A stretch of DNA of 64,000 nt from Bacteroidales bacterium (GTDB taxonomy: Bacteria; Bacteroidota; Bacteroidia; Bacteroidales; JAGOPY01), in contig JALNZD010000001.1 in the NCBI GenBank assembly GCA_023229505.1, positions 62,001-126,000 of the forward strand, read 5' to 3'. Numbering within the stretch: the first letter of the stretch is position 1; every line of letters begins with the position of its first letter. Below the pieces are notes generated by a model. The model did no database searches, was not told the origin of the DNA, and was given only the letters and a program-made list of their open reading frames with translations. The position numbers were made by a program, and so were the translations under genes. Shown in pieces: positions 8,651-17,364 of this stretch.

Positions 8651-11600
8651 ATGAGAAAACTATTACTCTTTGTAGCAGCAATGCTAATCTCGTGGGCTGC
8701 ATTCCCTCAGGCTATCGCGTACTTTGACAATTTCGAGTCATATACGGCAGGACAATACCTGGCAGTGCAGTCCGATTATTGGACAACCTGGAGTAACCTC
8801 CCGGGCTCTTCTGAAGATGGATATGTCAGCACTGAAGAGGCCCTGAGCGGTGTAAATTCAGTGAAAGTGGCAGGTACTACAGACCTGTTAAAAGTAATTG
8901 GCGACAAGGTTTCCGGAAAATGGAAGGTCGAAGTGAACATGTATGTCCCGACCGGTTTTGGCGGGTATTATAACCTGCAGAAATTCTCCTCTCCGGGAGT
9001 GGAATGGGGCGTTCAGGCTTATTTCGGCGAGGATGGCAACGGTACGATCGATGCCGGTGCAGAAGGCGCGGGTGTTTTTACATTTTCCCATGATACCTGG
9101 ATCAATATCGTTAATATTGTCGACCTTGACAATGACTGGGCAGAAGTTTGGATCGACGGTGTCCAGATCGTTGCCTGGCCATGGAGCCTCGGTACGTTCG
9201 GGGATCCCGGCGCCATACAGCTTGGTGGTATGAATATGTATGCCGGTGCACCCTCAGGTGACGTTTCAACCTATTATTTTGATGATGTAAAGGTGGAACA
9301 ACTGATCTCTTCCTTCTATTATGATGATTTCGAATCGTATGATGTTAACAGTTTCATTGCAGTTGAAAACCCGACCTGGTGGACAACCTGGTCAAACCTG
9401 CCCGGATCAGGCGAGGATGGACAGATCGTCGAAACCTATGCCAGCAGCCCGACAAAATCAGTTGTCCTTGATGAAGTTCCCGGTGCATCCGATCTTATCC
9501 TCAAGTTGGGAGATAAGACCTCAGGGGCTTATGAAGTGAATTTCGATTTCTATGTTGAGACAGGAAAATGCGGATATTTTAACATCCAGCATTTCGAATC
9601 ACCTGGTATTGAATGGGCCTATGAAGTTTATTTAAGAACAAACGGTACCGGAAAACTTTATGCCGGCAGCACGACCGCTATCACCTTTACTTATCCCAAA
9701 GATACCTGGTTCCAGGTTGTTAACCGCATTAATATCGATGGCGATATGGCTTATTTATATGTGGATGGTGTGCTGGTGCATTCCTGGCCATTCCACTATC
9801 AGGGAACCAGTACGAGTGGAACCAACCAGCTTGGCGGGGTAGACTTTTATGCCGGGGCTGAAAGCGGAAGCGGAGAAACGCCAAGGGCTTATTTTGATAA
9901 CCTGGAGTTCAAACCCATTCCGGCCGAATTATATGCTGATGATTTTGAATCCTATAATATTGGAGAATTCATGGCTGTGGTTAATCCAATATGGTGGACT
10001 ACCTGGTCAAATCTGCCTGGTTCAGGCGAAGATGGCGAGATTGTGGATGATTATGCCAACAGCCCGACAAAATCAGTTGTCCTTGATGAAGTTCCGGGAG
10101 CCTCTGACCTCATCCTCAAACTGGGCGACCGGATCTCCGGTTCTTACGCATTGAACTGGATGGCATATGTGGAAACCGGATATGCCGGATATTTTAACAT
10201 ACAGCATTTCCAGTCCCCCGGAATTGAATGGGCCTATGAAGTTTACTTCGATGAAGATGGCACCGGCAGGTTGTTTGCCGGCAGTACAACTCCATTCACT
10301 TTTGATTATCCTAAAGACACCTGGTTCTCAGTGGAAAACAATATCAACATCGATGAAGACTGGGTAACACTGACCATCGACGGGGTGATCATTTATTCCT
10401 GGCCATTCCATTTCCTATCTGACGGTACAGCCGGGACTAATCAACTGGGTGGAGTTGACTTTTATGCTGGAGCCGCCACAGGCGAAACTCCCAAGTCATA
10501 TTTCGATGACATAGAGTTCCTGCAGATTTCCGGAGAACTGGATCCGGTCATTGCAGTTGATCCTACAAGCATTGCAGCCACTGCACCAGCGGGCGGTGTT
10601 GACGAAACAACGCTTAACATCACTAATGAAGGGGCGGCAGATCTGGAATACCAGGTCAGTGTGATCTATGAAGTCGCAGTACAACGGACTGATGTCATCA
10701 GTCTTGAAGGTCAGTCCAGCCCGGTCAGGACACTGGGCTACAGCGAGGTCAGTGTCGATCCGGATGCCCGCCCTGCGTCATATAACCCCCCACCGACAGA
10801 TGATTTCGTACTGCATTATGATGGTGATAATTCCAATGCAATTGGATGGGGTTCAGCGCCCATCTCCCCCATTGTTGCAGCCATGTTCCCCACTAACCTT
10901 ACTTTGCCCCATGCAGGGATGAAGATCAGTACGGTTGATGTTTACATTAACGATCCGGGTACCAATTTCGTTCTTAAAATTTATGATATGGGTACGAGTT
11001 ATCAGCCCGGGACCTTGCTGGTTTCGCAACCATTTGCAGGACAGAGCCTCAGCTGGAATACCATTAACTTAGCCACCCCGGTCAATATCACCGGTGCTGA
11101 TATCTGGGTAGGTTATCAGTTCACGCAACCCGATACTGGAATTTATATTCCAGGCGTCGATGCTGGTCCTAACGATCCTAACGGCGATTTCATTTCCACC
11201 GGTGTAGGCTGGTCGCATCTTTCCAACAATCCTGCTCTGCCATATAACTGGAATATCCGTGCTAACCTGACCGGAACCCCGATTGAGCAATGGCTCTCCG
11301 TTGCTCCTGCCTCCGGCCTGATCACCCCGGGCAACACGGATCCGCTTACGGTTACCTGTGATGCTTCCGGCCTGGATGTCGGTACCTACACGGCTACTTT
11401 GCGTGTTTTAAGCAATGACCCGGAAAATTCGCAAATTGACGTCCCGGTGACATTCGAAGTAACTGAAGGAGGTACGCCGGTGTCAGTTATCCTTGACTTT
11501 GAGGAACAGGCTGACTGGGATATGACCTTCAATCTCTGGTCAGTTGTGGATGTTGACGGTTCCAGCACTTTCCCTATCCCGGACGTTACCTTCCCGCACA

Positions 11601-12295
11601 GCCAGGAGCCTATGGCATTTATTGCTTTCAATCCGGCCACTACCACTCCTCCCATGACCGGTGACCCGGAAATCCAGCCCCATGGCGGTGTAAGATTCGG
11701 CGCTTGTATGGATGCTGCAGATCCTACCTTTCTGAATGATGACTGGATGATTTCCCCGCAGATTACCCTGGGAATTAATTCTTCTATCACTTTGTGGGTA
11801 AAATCCTATACGGGTGAATATGGCCTGGAGAGATACAATGTGCTCGTTTCCACTACCGATATGGACCCGGCAAGCTTTACTGCAATCTCCGGTTCTACCC
11901 CGATGGAAGCACCGACCGTATGGACCGAAGTTACTTTTGACTTAGCAGCTTATGATGGCCAGACAGTTTATGTCGCCATCCAGTGTGTTTCAGAAGATGC
12001 TCTCGCATTCATGATTGATGACGTCTCGATCGACTTCCTCGTTGGTATGCCGGAACAGTCGCAGGATGTTGAAATAGCTATCTACCCGAACCCGGTCACA
12101 GATCAACTGAATATCACATCAGGTGTTGAAATGACCCAGGTGGATATCTTCAACCAGCTCGGCCAGAAAGTTTACAGCCAGGTTGTGAAAGATACCAACT
12201 TCAATATGAATACTACCGGATTCAATGCAGGTGTCTATTTTGTCAGGATCACTACTGATGAAGGGATTGCAACGAAAAAGATCATGGTTAAATAA
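8651..12295 (+). CDS. large T9SS-exported protein with three tandem lectin-like domains
   Basis: 1214-aa secreted protein. Signal peptide at residues 1-20 (LLLFVAAMLISWAAFPQA). Residues ~24-628 are three tandem ~200-residue domains, each starting (Y/F)xDxFESY with WWTTWSNLPGSGEDG and ending in a YFDDIEF-like strand; these look like concanavalin/LamG-type sandwiches. An Ig-like segment, a middle beta-rich domain and a second Ig-like segment (SVAPASGLITPG) follow. Residues ~947-1135 resemble a choice-of-anchor J / cleaved-adhesin domain. The C-terminus (AIYPNPVTDQLNI through the terminal KKIMVK) is a type A T9SS sorting signal, so the protein should reach the cell surface or medium. Adhesin or carbohydrate-binding roles are plausible but unproven; no catalytic motif was seen. 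Confidence 0.9.
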   Translation: MRKLLLFVAAMLISWAAFPQAIAYFDNFESYTAGQYLAVQSDYWTTWSNLPGSSEDGYVSTEEALSGVNSVKVAGTTDLLKVIGDKVSGKWKVEVNMYVPTGFGGYYNLQKFSSPGVEWGVQAYFGEDGNGTIDAGAEGAGVFTFSHDTWINIVNIVDLDNDWAEVWIDGVQIVAWPWSLGTFGDPGAIQLGGMNMYAGAPSGDVSTYYFDDVKVEQLISSFYYDDFESYDVNSFIAVENPTWWTTWSNLPGSGEDGQIVETYASSPTKSVVLDEVPGASDLILKLGDKTSGAYEVNFDFYVETGKCGYFNIQHFESPGIEWAYEVYLRTNGTGKLYAGSTTAITFTYPKDTWFQVVNRINIDGDMAYLYVDGVLVHSWPFHYQGTSTSGTNQLGGVDFYAGAESGSGETPRAYFDNLEFKPIPAELYADDFESYNIGEFMAVVNPIWWTTWSNLPGSGEDGEIVDDYANSPTKSVVLDEVPGASDLILKLGDRISGSYALNWMAYVETGYAGYFNIQHFQSPGIEWAYEVYFDEDGTGRLFAGSTTPFTFDYPKDTWFSVENNINIDEDWVTLTIDGVIIYSWPFHFLSDGTAGTNQLGGVDFYAGAATGETPKSYFDDIEFLQISGELDPVIAVDPTSIAATAPAGGVDETTLNITNEGAADLEYQVSVIYEVAVQRTDVISLEGQSSPVRTLGYSEVSVDPDARPASYNPPPTDDFVLHYDGDNSNAIGWGSAPISPIVAAMFPTNLTLPHAGMKISTVDVYINDPGTNFVLKIYDMGTSYQPGTLLVSQPFAGQSLSWNTINLATPVNITGADIWVGYQFTQPDTGIYIPGVDAGPNDPNGDFISTGVGWSHLSNNPALPYNWNIRANLTGTPIEQWLSVAPASGLITPGNTDPLTVTCDASGLDVGTYTATLRVLSNDPENSQIDVPVTFEVTEGGTPVSVILDFEEQADWDMTFNLWSVVDVDGSSTFPIPDVTFPHSQEPMAFIAFNPATTTPPMTGDPEIQPHGGVRFGACMDAADPTFLNDDWMISPQITLGINSSITLWVKSYTGEYGLERYNVLVSTTDMDPASFTAISGSTPMEAPTVWTEVTFDLAAYDGQTVYVAIQCVSEDALAFMIDDVSIDFLVGMPEQSQDVEIAIYPNPVTDQLNITSGVEMTQVDIFNQLGQKVYSQVVKDTNFNMNTTGFNAGVYFVRITTDEGIATKKIMVK
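8720..10535 (+). repeat. three tandem ~600-bp coding repeats
   Basis: Units begin near 8720, 9317 and 9932. Units 2 and 3 are much closer to each other than to unit 1: a stretch of 33 or more bases is identical between them at about 9452 and 10063, coding SPTKSVVLDEVPG in both. Unit 1 has diverged in the same region. Confidence 0.88.
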
Positions 12296-12315
12296 TCATT
12301 CTTACTGATACTTAA

Positions 12316-12351
12316 AGAGGGTGCCTCATTTGAGAGCACCCTCTTTTTTTT
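12316..12351 (+). terminator. rho-independent terminator after the T9SS protein gene
   Basis: The stem AGAGGGTGC pairs with GCACCCTCT, extended by CTC/GAG across a small bulge, and is followed by eight T residues. It lies 20 bp past the stop codon and between convergent genes; the reverse strand has only a short T run, so it mainly serves the plus strand. Confidence 0.9.
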
Positions 12352-12359
12352 CATGTGAT

Positions 12360-12518
12360 TCAGACGGATTTTTTCTTTCTGCCCGATGTTGAAAGCGCCT
12401 GGTCGATGATCCACTCTAAATGGCCGTTAACGCTACGGAACTCATCAGCAGCCCATTTTTCTATAGCTGCATATGTATCCTGGTTCAGCCTGAGCACAAA
12501 TGTCTTTTTACCAGCCAT
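12360..12518 (-). CDS. Arc-like ribbon-helix-helix DNA-binding protein (52 aa)
   Basis: A short gene found by reading the minus strand: MAGKKTFVLRLNQDTYAAI, then EKWAADEFRSVNGHLEWIID, then a basic tail ending GRKKKSV. KTFVLRLN is the ribbon strand and the two following helices (DTYAAIEKWAADEF and NGHLEWIIDQAL) fit the MetJ/Arc fold. It lies 19 bp downstream of the SPFH gene on the same strand, a pairing that I recall as common in Bacteroidota. It probably acts as a small regulator, perhaps of this operon; the target is unknown. Confidence 0.82.
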   Translation of the reverse strand: MAGKKTFVLRLNQDTYAAIEKWAADEFRSVNGHLEWIIDQALSTSGRKKKSV

Positions 12519-12537
12519 AACTTACTTTTAATTAGAC

Positions 12538-13392
12538 CTATTGATGTAAAGTTCCGGCATTAATTACGGGTGCGGCATCCTTGTCTGAACAAAGCACGAC
12601 CATCAGGTTACTGACCATGGCAGCTTTTTTATCCTCATCAAAATCGATAATATTCTTTTTTGAGAGCTGCTCTAATGCCATCTCAACCATACTGACAGCG
12701 CCTTCGACAATTTTAAAACGTGCGGCCACAATGGCTGTTGCCTGCTGTCTGCGCAACATGGCGCCGGCAATTTCGGCGGAGTAAGCCAGGTAACTTATCC
12801 TTGCCTCGATGATGTGAATTCCTGCAATTGACAGACGTTCCCTGAGCTCGTTCTCGAGAACATGATTAACTTCTTCTCCCCCGGAACGCAGGCTGATCTC
12901 GGCCTGGGCATCATCGAAGTTATCATAAGGATAATGCCCTGCTAATTTTCTTATAGCGGATTCGCTCTGGATTTCAACAAAATGACTATAATCATCGACC
13001 TCGAAAGCAGCCTTAAAAGTATTTTCGACCTTCCAGACCATTACAATCCCGATCATGATAGGATTTCCAACCTTATCATTCACTTTGATCGGTTCGCTGT
13101 CGAGGTTCCTGGCCCTGAGCGAAATCTTCTTTTTAACAAAGAAAGGATTGGCCCAGAAGAACCCATTCACTTTGATTGTGCCGGTATAATCACCGAACAA
13201 CACCAGGACCATAGATTCATTGGGATTGACCACCATGAATCCAGGCATCAGAAAGACAGGAATAGCAATGAACGCGAAAATCCAGTCCTTATCCAGCGAA
13301 AAAGCCAGTGCAAATATTGCACCGAGAAGAATAAAAATGATGGCCAGGAATAGATAGCCACTTTTTGGTGAAAAATTGTTCTCTTTTTCCAT
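12538..13392 (-). CDS. SPFH/band 7 domain membrane protein
   Basis: About 284-aa SPFH-domain protein. Two hydrophobic N-terminal segments (YLFLAIIFILLGAIFALAF and WIFAFIAIPVFLMPGFMVV) precede the band 7 domain, which starts at NPNESMVLVLFGDYTGTI. A helical region with AEIAGAMLRRQQATAIVAAR follows, typical of the oligomerising flotillin-like part. The frame opens 12 codons upstream at 13428, but MEKENNFSPKSG at 13392 is the likelier start since the extra residues are simple-sequence. These proteins scaffold membrane microdomains or regulate proteases; FtsH is encoded elsewhere in the window, so no direct partnership can be claimed. Confidence 0.88.
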   Translation of the reverse strand: MEKENNFSPKSGYLFLAIIFILLGAIFALAFSLDKDWIFAFIAIPVFLMPGFMVVNPNESMVLVLFGDYTGTIKVNGFFWANPFFVKKKISLRARNLDSEPIKVNDKVGNPIMIGIVMVWKVENTFKAAFEVDDYSHFVEIQSESAIRKLAGHYPYDNFDDAQAEISLRSGGEEVNHVLENELRERLSIAGIHIIEARISYLAYSAEIAGAMLRRQQATAIVAARFKIVEGAVSMVEMALEQLSKKNIIDFDEDKKAAMVSNLMVVLCSDKDAAPVINAGTLHQ

Positions 13393-13526
13393 TTTAATAT
13401 TCATTTTAATATTATTTTGATATTGCAATAATACTACTTTTTTTATTACAAAGTCAAGTTTTTATTAAATTATTTTTTTAATGGCACGCGAATGACGCGA
13501 ATTGAGCGAATTTTAATGGATTATCT

Positions 13527-13534
13527 TACTTTTG
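13527..13534 (+). promoter_or_regulatory. -7 box five bases upstream of the YjjG-like start
   Basis: TACTTTTG matches TAnnTTTG and ends only 5 nt before the preferred ATG at 13540. Transcription would begin at or next to the start codon. Confidence 0.5.
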
Positions 13535-13539
13535 TCGGA

Positions 13540-14244
13540 ATGAAATCACCATCAAAATACAAACATATTTTCATTGATCTTGATAAGACCATTTGGGATT
13601 TCGAAAGTAATTCACGCATAACGTTCCGGGAAATTTTCGAAAAATACCAACTGAGATCGCATGGAATCAGTCATTTACATAATTTTACAGAAGTTTATAC
13701 GCGTATCAATGATTTGTTGTGGGGTTTATACCGGGAGAATAAAATAAAAAAAGAAGTACTAAATATCCGGCGTTTTGAATTAACCCTGCAGGAATTTGGT
13801 ATCGACGACCTGATCCTGGCAACCCGGATTGCTGAAGATTACGTTACCCTTAGCCCATTAAAGACTATTCTTTTTCCGCATTCCCGTGAAGCGTTGAATT
13901 ATTTGAAAATTGATTACTCACTTCATATCATCACTAACGGTTTTGAAGAAATCCAGCAGAAAAAGCTGGATGTCTGTGACCTCAGGAAGTATTTTACAAC
14001 AATTACCACATCTGAAGAAGCCGGTGTAAAAAAGCCTGAAACAGGTATATTCGAACTGGCTTTGGAAAAAGCAGGAGCAAAAGCCAGCGAGAGCCTGATG
14101 ATCGGTGATGATTTGCTGGTTGACATGGCCGGTGCGCGGTTAATCGGGATGGACACTTTGTATTTCAACCCTCAGCGCCATGTGCATGAACACCGCCTTG
14201 ACCATGAAGTTCATTCATGGCATGAAGTGATGAAAATCCTTTAG
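13540..14244 (+). CDS. YjjG-family HAD phosphatase (noncanonical nucleotidase)
   Basis: 234-aa haloacid-dehalogenase hydrolase. Motif I is IFIDLDKTIWDFE (the nucleophile Asp and DxDxT), motif II is HIITNG, the motif III lysine is in AGVKKPETGIFE, and motif IV is MIGDDLLVDMAGA. The WDFE and helical cap match YjjG, which dephosphorylates pyrimidine monophosphates including damaged ones. The frame is open from 13492, but the -7 box at 13527-13534 and typical family N-terminus favour ATG 13540 over the upstream starts. Substrate is inferred from family. Confidence 0.88.
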   Translation: MKSPSKYKHIFIDLDKTIWDFESNSRITFREIFEKYQLRSHGISHLHNFTEVYTRINDLLWGLYRENKIKKEVLNIRRFELTLQEFGIDDLILATRIAEDYVTLSPLKTILFPHSREALNYLKIDYSLHIITNGFEEIQQKKLDVCDLRKYFTTITTSEEAGVKKPETGIFELALEKAGAKASESLMIGDDLLVDMAGARLIGMDTLYFNPQRHVHEHRLDHEVHSWHEVMKIL

Positions 14245-14257
14245 AAATAAGGTAAAT

Positions 14258-14968
14258 TTAATCCCTTGAAACCACGGTTCCCAATTTTTCTCCTTCAAGA
14301 AGTTTTTTAAGGTTCCCCGGTTGATTCATATTGAAAACCACGATCGGGATATTATTCTCTTCACACAGGGTAAAGGCAGTCATATCCATTATTTTCAAAT
14401 CTTTCTCGTAGGCTTCGCGGAAAGTCAGCTGATCATATTTTTTGGCAGAGGGGTTCTTTTCGGGGTCTTCGGTATAAACACCATCAACACGGGTACCTTT
14501 GAGCACGGCGTCGGCACCGATTTCAACCGCCCGCAGGGCAGAAGCTGTATCGGTAGTAAAGTAAGGGTTGCCGGTTCCGCCGCTGAAAATAATCACATAC
14601 CCCTTTTCCATGTAGTCAATGGCAGCTGGTCCATAGGCCATTTCCGCGATTTTCGGAATATCAAGACCCGACATGAGCTTAACCCTGACATCAAAATGCT
14701 CCAAAGCCGTCTGTAGCGCAAGACTATTGATTACCGTGGCCAGCATACCCATATAATCCCCAGTCTGCCGGTCAAAGCCTTGCAGACTACCCTTGATGCC
14801 CCGGAAAATATTGCCTCCACCGATAACGATCGCAAGTTGTATACCTTTGTGGTAAACTTCTGAGATTTCCAGGGCGTATTCTTGCAACCTGCCGGGGTCA
14901 ATACCATAAGAAGCTTGTCCCATCAGGGATTCACCGCTGAGTTTAAGCAGGACTCTGTTATATTTCAT
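14258..14968 (-). CDS. pyrH: UMP kinase
   Basis: 236-aa amino-acid-kinase-fold enzyme that phosphorylates UMP to UDP in pyrimidine nucleotide synthesis. The phosphate-binding start is RVLLKLSGESLMG, with AIVIGGGNIFRG near residue 50, and the Asp-rich SGGTGNPYFTTDTASALRA near 130-150. Length is normal. In many bacteria pyrH adjoins frr; here frr is 18 kb away in the cdsA-psd region. It converges on the YjjG-like gene with a 13-bp gap and no visible terminator. Confidence 0.97.
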   Translation of the reverse strand: MKYNRVLLKLSGESLMGQASYGIDPGRLQEYALEISEVYHKGIQLAIVIGGGNIFRGIKGSLQGFDRQTGDYMGMLATVINSLALQTALEHFDVRVKLMSGLDIPKIAEMAYGPAAIDYMEKGYVIIFSGGTGNPYFTTDTASALRAVEIGADAVLKGTRVDGVYTEDPEKNPSAKKYDQLTFREAYEKDLKIMDMTAFTLCEENNIPIVVFNMNQPGNLKKLLEGEKLGTVVSRD

Positions 14969-15088
14969 GATAATAATTTCCGGTAAAGTTAATCATTCTT
15001 ATTTTTCTCAGCCATATGCTATTGTAATCATTTAATTAACTTTACATTGACATGTTTGTTGATTAACCTGGATCAAATAAAAAATTAT

Positions 15089-16609
15089 ATGAACTTGCCT
15101 GATAATCAAATCCTGGTAATTTTCGGTGCATCGGGAGATTTAACGAAACGTAAACTCATTCCAGCGCTTTATTCTTTGGAAATTCAGAACTTATTACCGG
15201 AAAAATTTGCCATCGTGGGCGTAAGCCGGACCGAAACAAGTGATGATAATTTCCGCGATGCTATGAAGAAAGGGCTGCAGAAGTATTCCGGAGAGAAGGA
15301 TGAAAGCAAAGCCGCAGGTTTTTTAAAAAAGATATTTTATCAGCGTGTTGATGCATCAGATGCTTCTTCTTATAAAAATCTGACAGACAAACTTTCAGAA
15401 CTTCGAAAGACGTTAAATATCAATGGTAATACCATCTTCTATCTTTCAACACCTCCAAGTCTGTATGGAGTAATTCCAAAGAATCTTGCCAAAAACAAAC
15501 TGAATATTCAAAATGACGGATGGAAAAGGGTAATCATTGAAAAACCTTTCGGATATGATCTGGAAAGCGCCATTGAACTGAATGCTTCATTACAAAAAGA
15601 TTGGCATGAAGAGCAGCTTTACAGAATAGATCATTACCTGGGTAAGGAAACTGTACAAAATGTCCTGGTAACAAGGTTCACCAACGGCATATTCGAACCC
15701 CTATGGAACAGAAATTATGTCCACCACGTTGAAATAACTTCAGTAGAAAGCATTGGCGTGGAGAAAAGGGGTGGCTATTATGAAGGATCCGGTGCCCTGC
15801 GTGATATGATCCAAAATCATTTACTTCAGGTTGTCGGATTAATCGCTATGGAACCACCTACATCTATGCAATCCGATGCTATCAGAAACGAAACGGTAAA
15901 AGTTTTTCAATCGCTTCGTTCATTTAAAAAGTCAGAAATTATTAAATCTGCTATACGGGGACAATATCTCGCTGCTACGATTAAAGGAGAACAAATAAAA
16001 GGATATCGTCAAGAAGTTGGGGTAGATCCGAATTCCAAAACCGAAACTTACGCGGCGATAAAATTTTATATCGATAACTGGCGATGGGGCGGTGTCCCTT
16101 TTTATGTAAGAACCGGCAAGCAGTTACCCACCCGAGTGTCAGAAGCAGTGATCCACTTTAAACCTACGCCGCATTACCTGTTTTCTCAAAAAGGCGCGTT
16201 TGATTCATGTAATCAATTAGTAATAAGGATCCAGCCTGACGAAGGCATCCTGTTGAAATTCGGAATGAAGACTCCCGGGGCCGGATTTGAAGTTCAAAAT
16301 GTGAATATGGACTTTCATTATTCTGATTTGTCCAATCTAAGGATTCCGGAGGCTTATGAAAGATTGCTGCTTGACAGCATGATAGGCGACACGACTTTGT
16401 ATGCGAGGAGTGATGCAGTCCTGGCAACCTGGAAATTTTTGGATCCTGTTTTAAAAGCCTGGAAAAATGATAAATGCATTCCAGTTTACGGCTATCCGGC
16501 AGGGACATGGGGCCCGGAAAAGGCAGATGATTTAATCGAGGAACCTGGTATGACATGGAGATATCCTTGCAAAAACTTATCTGACGACGGAATTTATTGT
16601 GAGCTTTAA
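15089..16609 (+). CDS. zwf: glucose-6-phosphate 1-dehydrogenase
   Basis: About 506-aa enzyme of the oxidative pentose phosphate pathway, oxidising glucose-6-phosphate with NADP. The nucleotide-binding motif FGASGDLTKRKLIPALY and the substrate-site signature RIDHYLGKE are both intact. The frame is open from an ATG at 15047, but family alignment points to MNLPDNQILVIFGASG at 15089. Its stop overlaps the next start (TAATG at 16607-16611), so zwf and pgl are translationally coupled. A 6-phosphogluconate dehydrogenase gene, which often completes the set, is absent here. Confidence 0.97.
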   Translation: MNLPDNQILVIFGASGDLTKRKLIPALYSLEIQNLLPEKFAIVGVSRTETSDDNFRDAMKKGLQKYSGEKDESKAAGFLKKIFYQRVDASDASSYKNLTDKLSELRKTLNINGNTIFYLSTPPSLYGVIPKNLAKNKLNIQNDGWKRVIIEKPFGYDLESAIELNASLQKDWHEEQLYRIDHYLGKETVQNVLVTRFTNGIFEPLWNRNYVHHVEITSVESIGVEKRGGYYEGSGALRDMIQNHLLQVVGLIAMEPPTSMQSDAIRNETVKVFQSLRSFKKSEIIKSAIRGQYLAATIKGEQIKGYRQEVGVDPNSKTETYAAIKFYIDNWRWGGVPFYVRTGKQLPTRVSEAVIHFKPTPHYLFSQKGAFDSCNQLVIRIQPDEGILLKFGMKTPGAGFEVQNVNMDFHYSDLSNLRIPEAYERLLLDSMIGDTTLYARSDAVLATWKFLDPVLKAWKNDKCIPVYGYPAGTWGPEKADDLIEEPGMTWRYPCKNLSDDGIYCEL

Positions 16610-17364
16610 TGATGAAAGAAACGATTCATATTTTTTCATCCGTCGAAAAACTTGCAGATTTCTTTGCCGGAAGAATTTCAGAAAGTATTTCAGGAACTGC
16701 CGGAGACCAGTTTTTTTACATTGCCCTGTCGGGCGGTTCGACACCCAGGGCGATCTATAAAACAATTGCAGAAAATTATAAAGATGAAATTGATTGGTCT
16801 AAAGTAATGATTTTTTGGGGGGACGAAAGATGTGTAACCCCTACGAGTGATGAAAGCAATTACAAAATGGCGTACGATAGCTTATTTAAAAATATAAATA
16901 TTCCTGAATCCAATATTTACAGGATCGAAGCTGAAAAAGATCCGGCGCTTGAAGCTGAAAGGTATGCTGAAATGGTCGATTTGCTGCTCCCTCATAAAAT
17001 AAATAATCCTCAATTTGATATGGTCGTACTTGGACTAGGAGAAGACGGCCATACTGCTTCAATTTTCCCTGATAATATTCATTTATTTAATTCCGAAAAA
17101 CTCTTTGAAATAAGCCAGCATCCGGCTACAAAGCAAAAAAGAATTACGGCGACAGGAAGGCTCATAAACAATTCGAAAGAGGTCTGTTTCCTGGTCACCG
17201 GTGCAAGTAAAGCAGAAAGAGTATCCCAGATCCTGCAAAAGAAAGCAGGCTGGCAGGATTTACCTGCATCGCTGGTCAAGCCGACAGATGGGGAATTAAT
17301 CTGGATGCTTGATGATCTGGCAGGACAAATGCTCATTAAAGAAGCTGGCAATTTCCGCGGTTGA
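16609..17364 (+). CDS. pgl: 6-phosphogluconolactonase
   Basis: 251-aa enzyme that hydrolyses 6-phosphogluconolactone, the product of the Zwf reaction. Motifs of the NagB/Pgl fold are ALSGGSTPRAIY, VMIFWGDERCVTP with VVLGLGEDGHTASIFP. It overlaps the zwf stop by one base. Two adjacent ATGs open the frame; either may be used. Its 3' end overlaps the convergent secA gene by 29 bp, so its last ten codons also encode the C-terminus of SecA on the other strand. Confidence 0.96.
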   Translation: MMKETIHIFSSVEKLADFFAGRISESISGTAGDQFFYIALSGGSTPRAIYKTIAENYKDEIDWSKVMIFWGDERCVTPTSDESNYKMAYDSLFKNINIPESNIYRIEAEKDPALEAERYAEMVDLLLPHKINNPQFDMVVLGLGEDGHTASIFPDNIHLFNSEKLFEISQHPATKQKRITATGRLINNSKEVCFLVTGASKAERVSQILQKKAGWQDLPASLVKPTDGELIWMLDDLAGQMLIKEAGNFRG

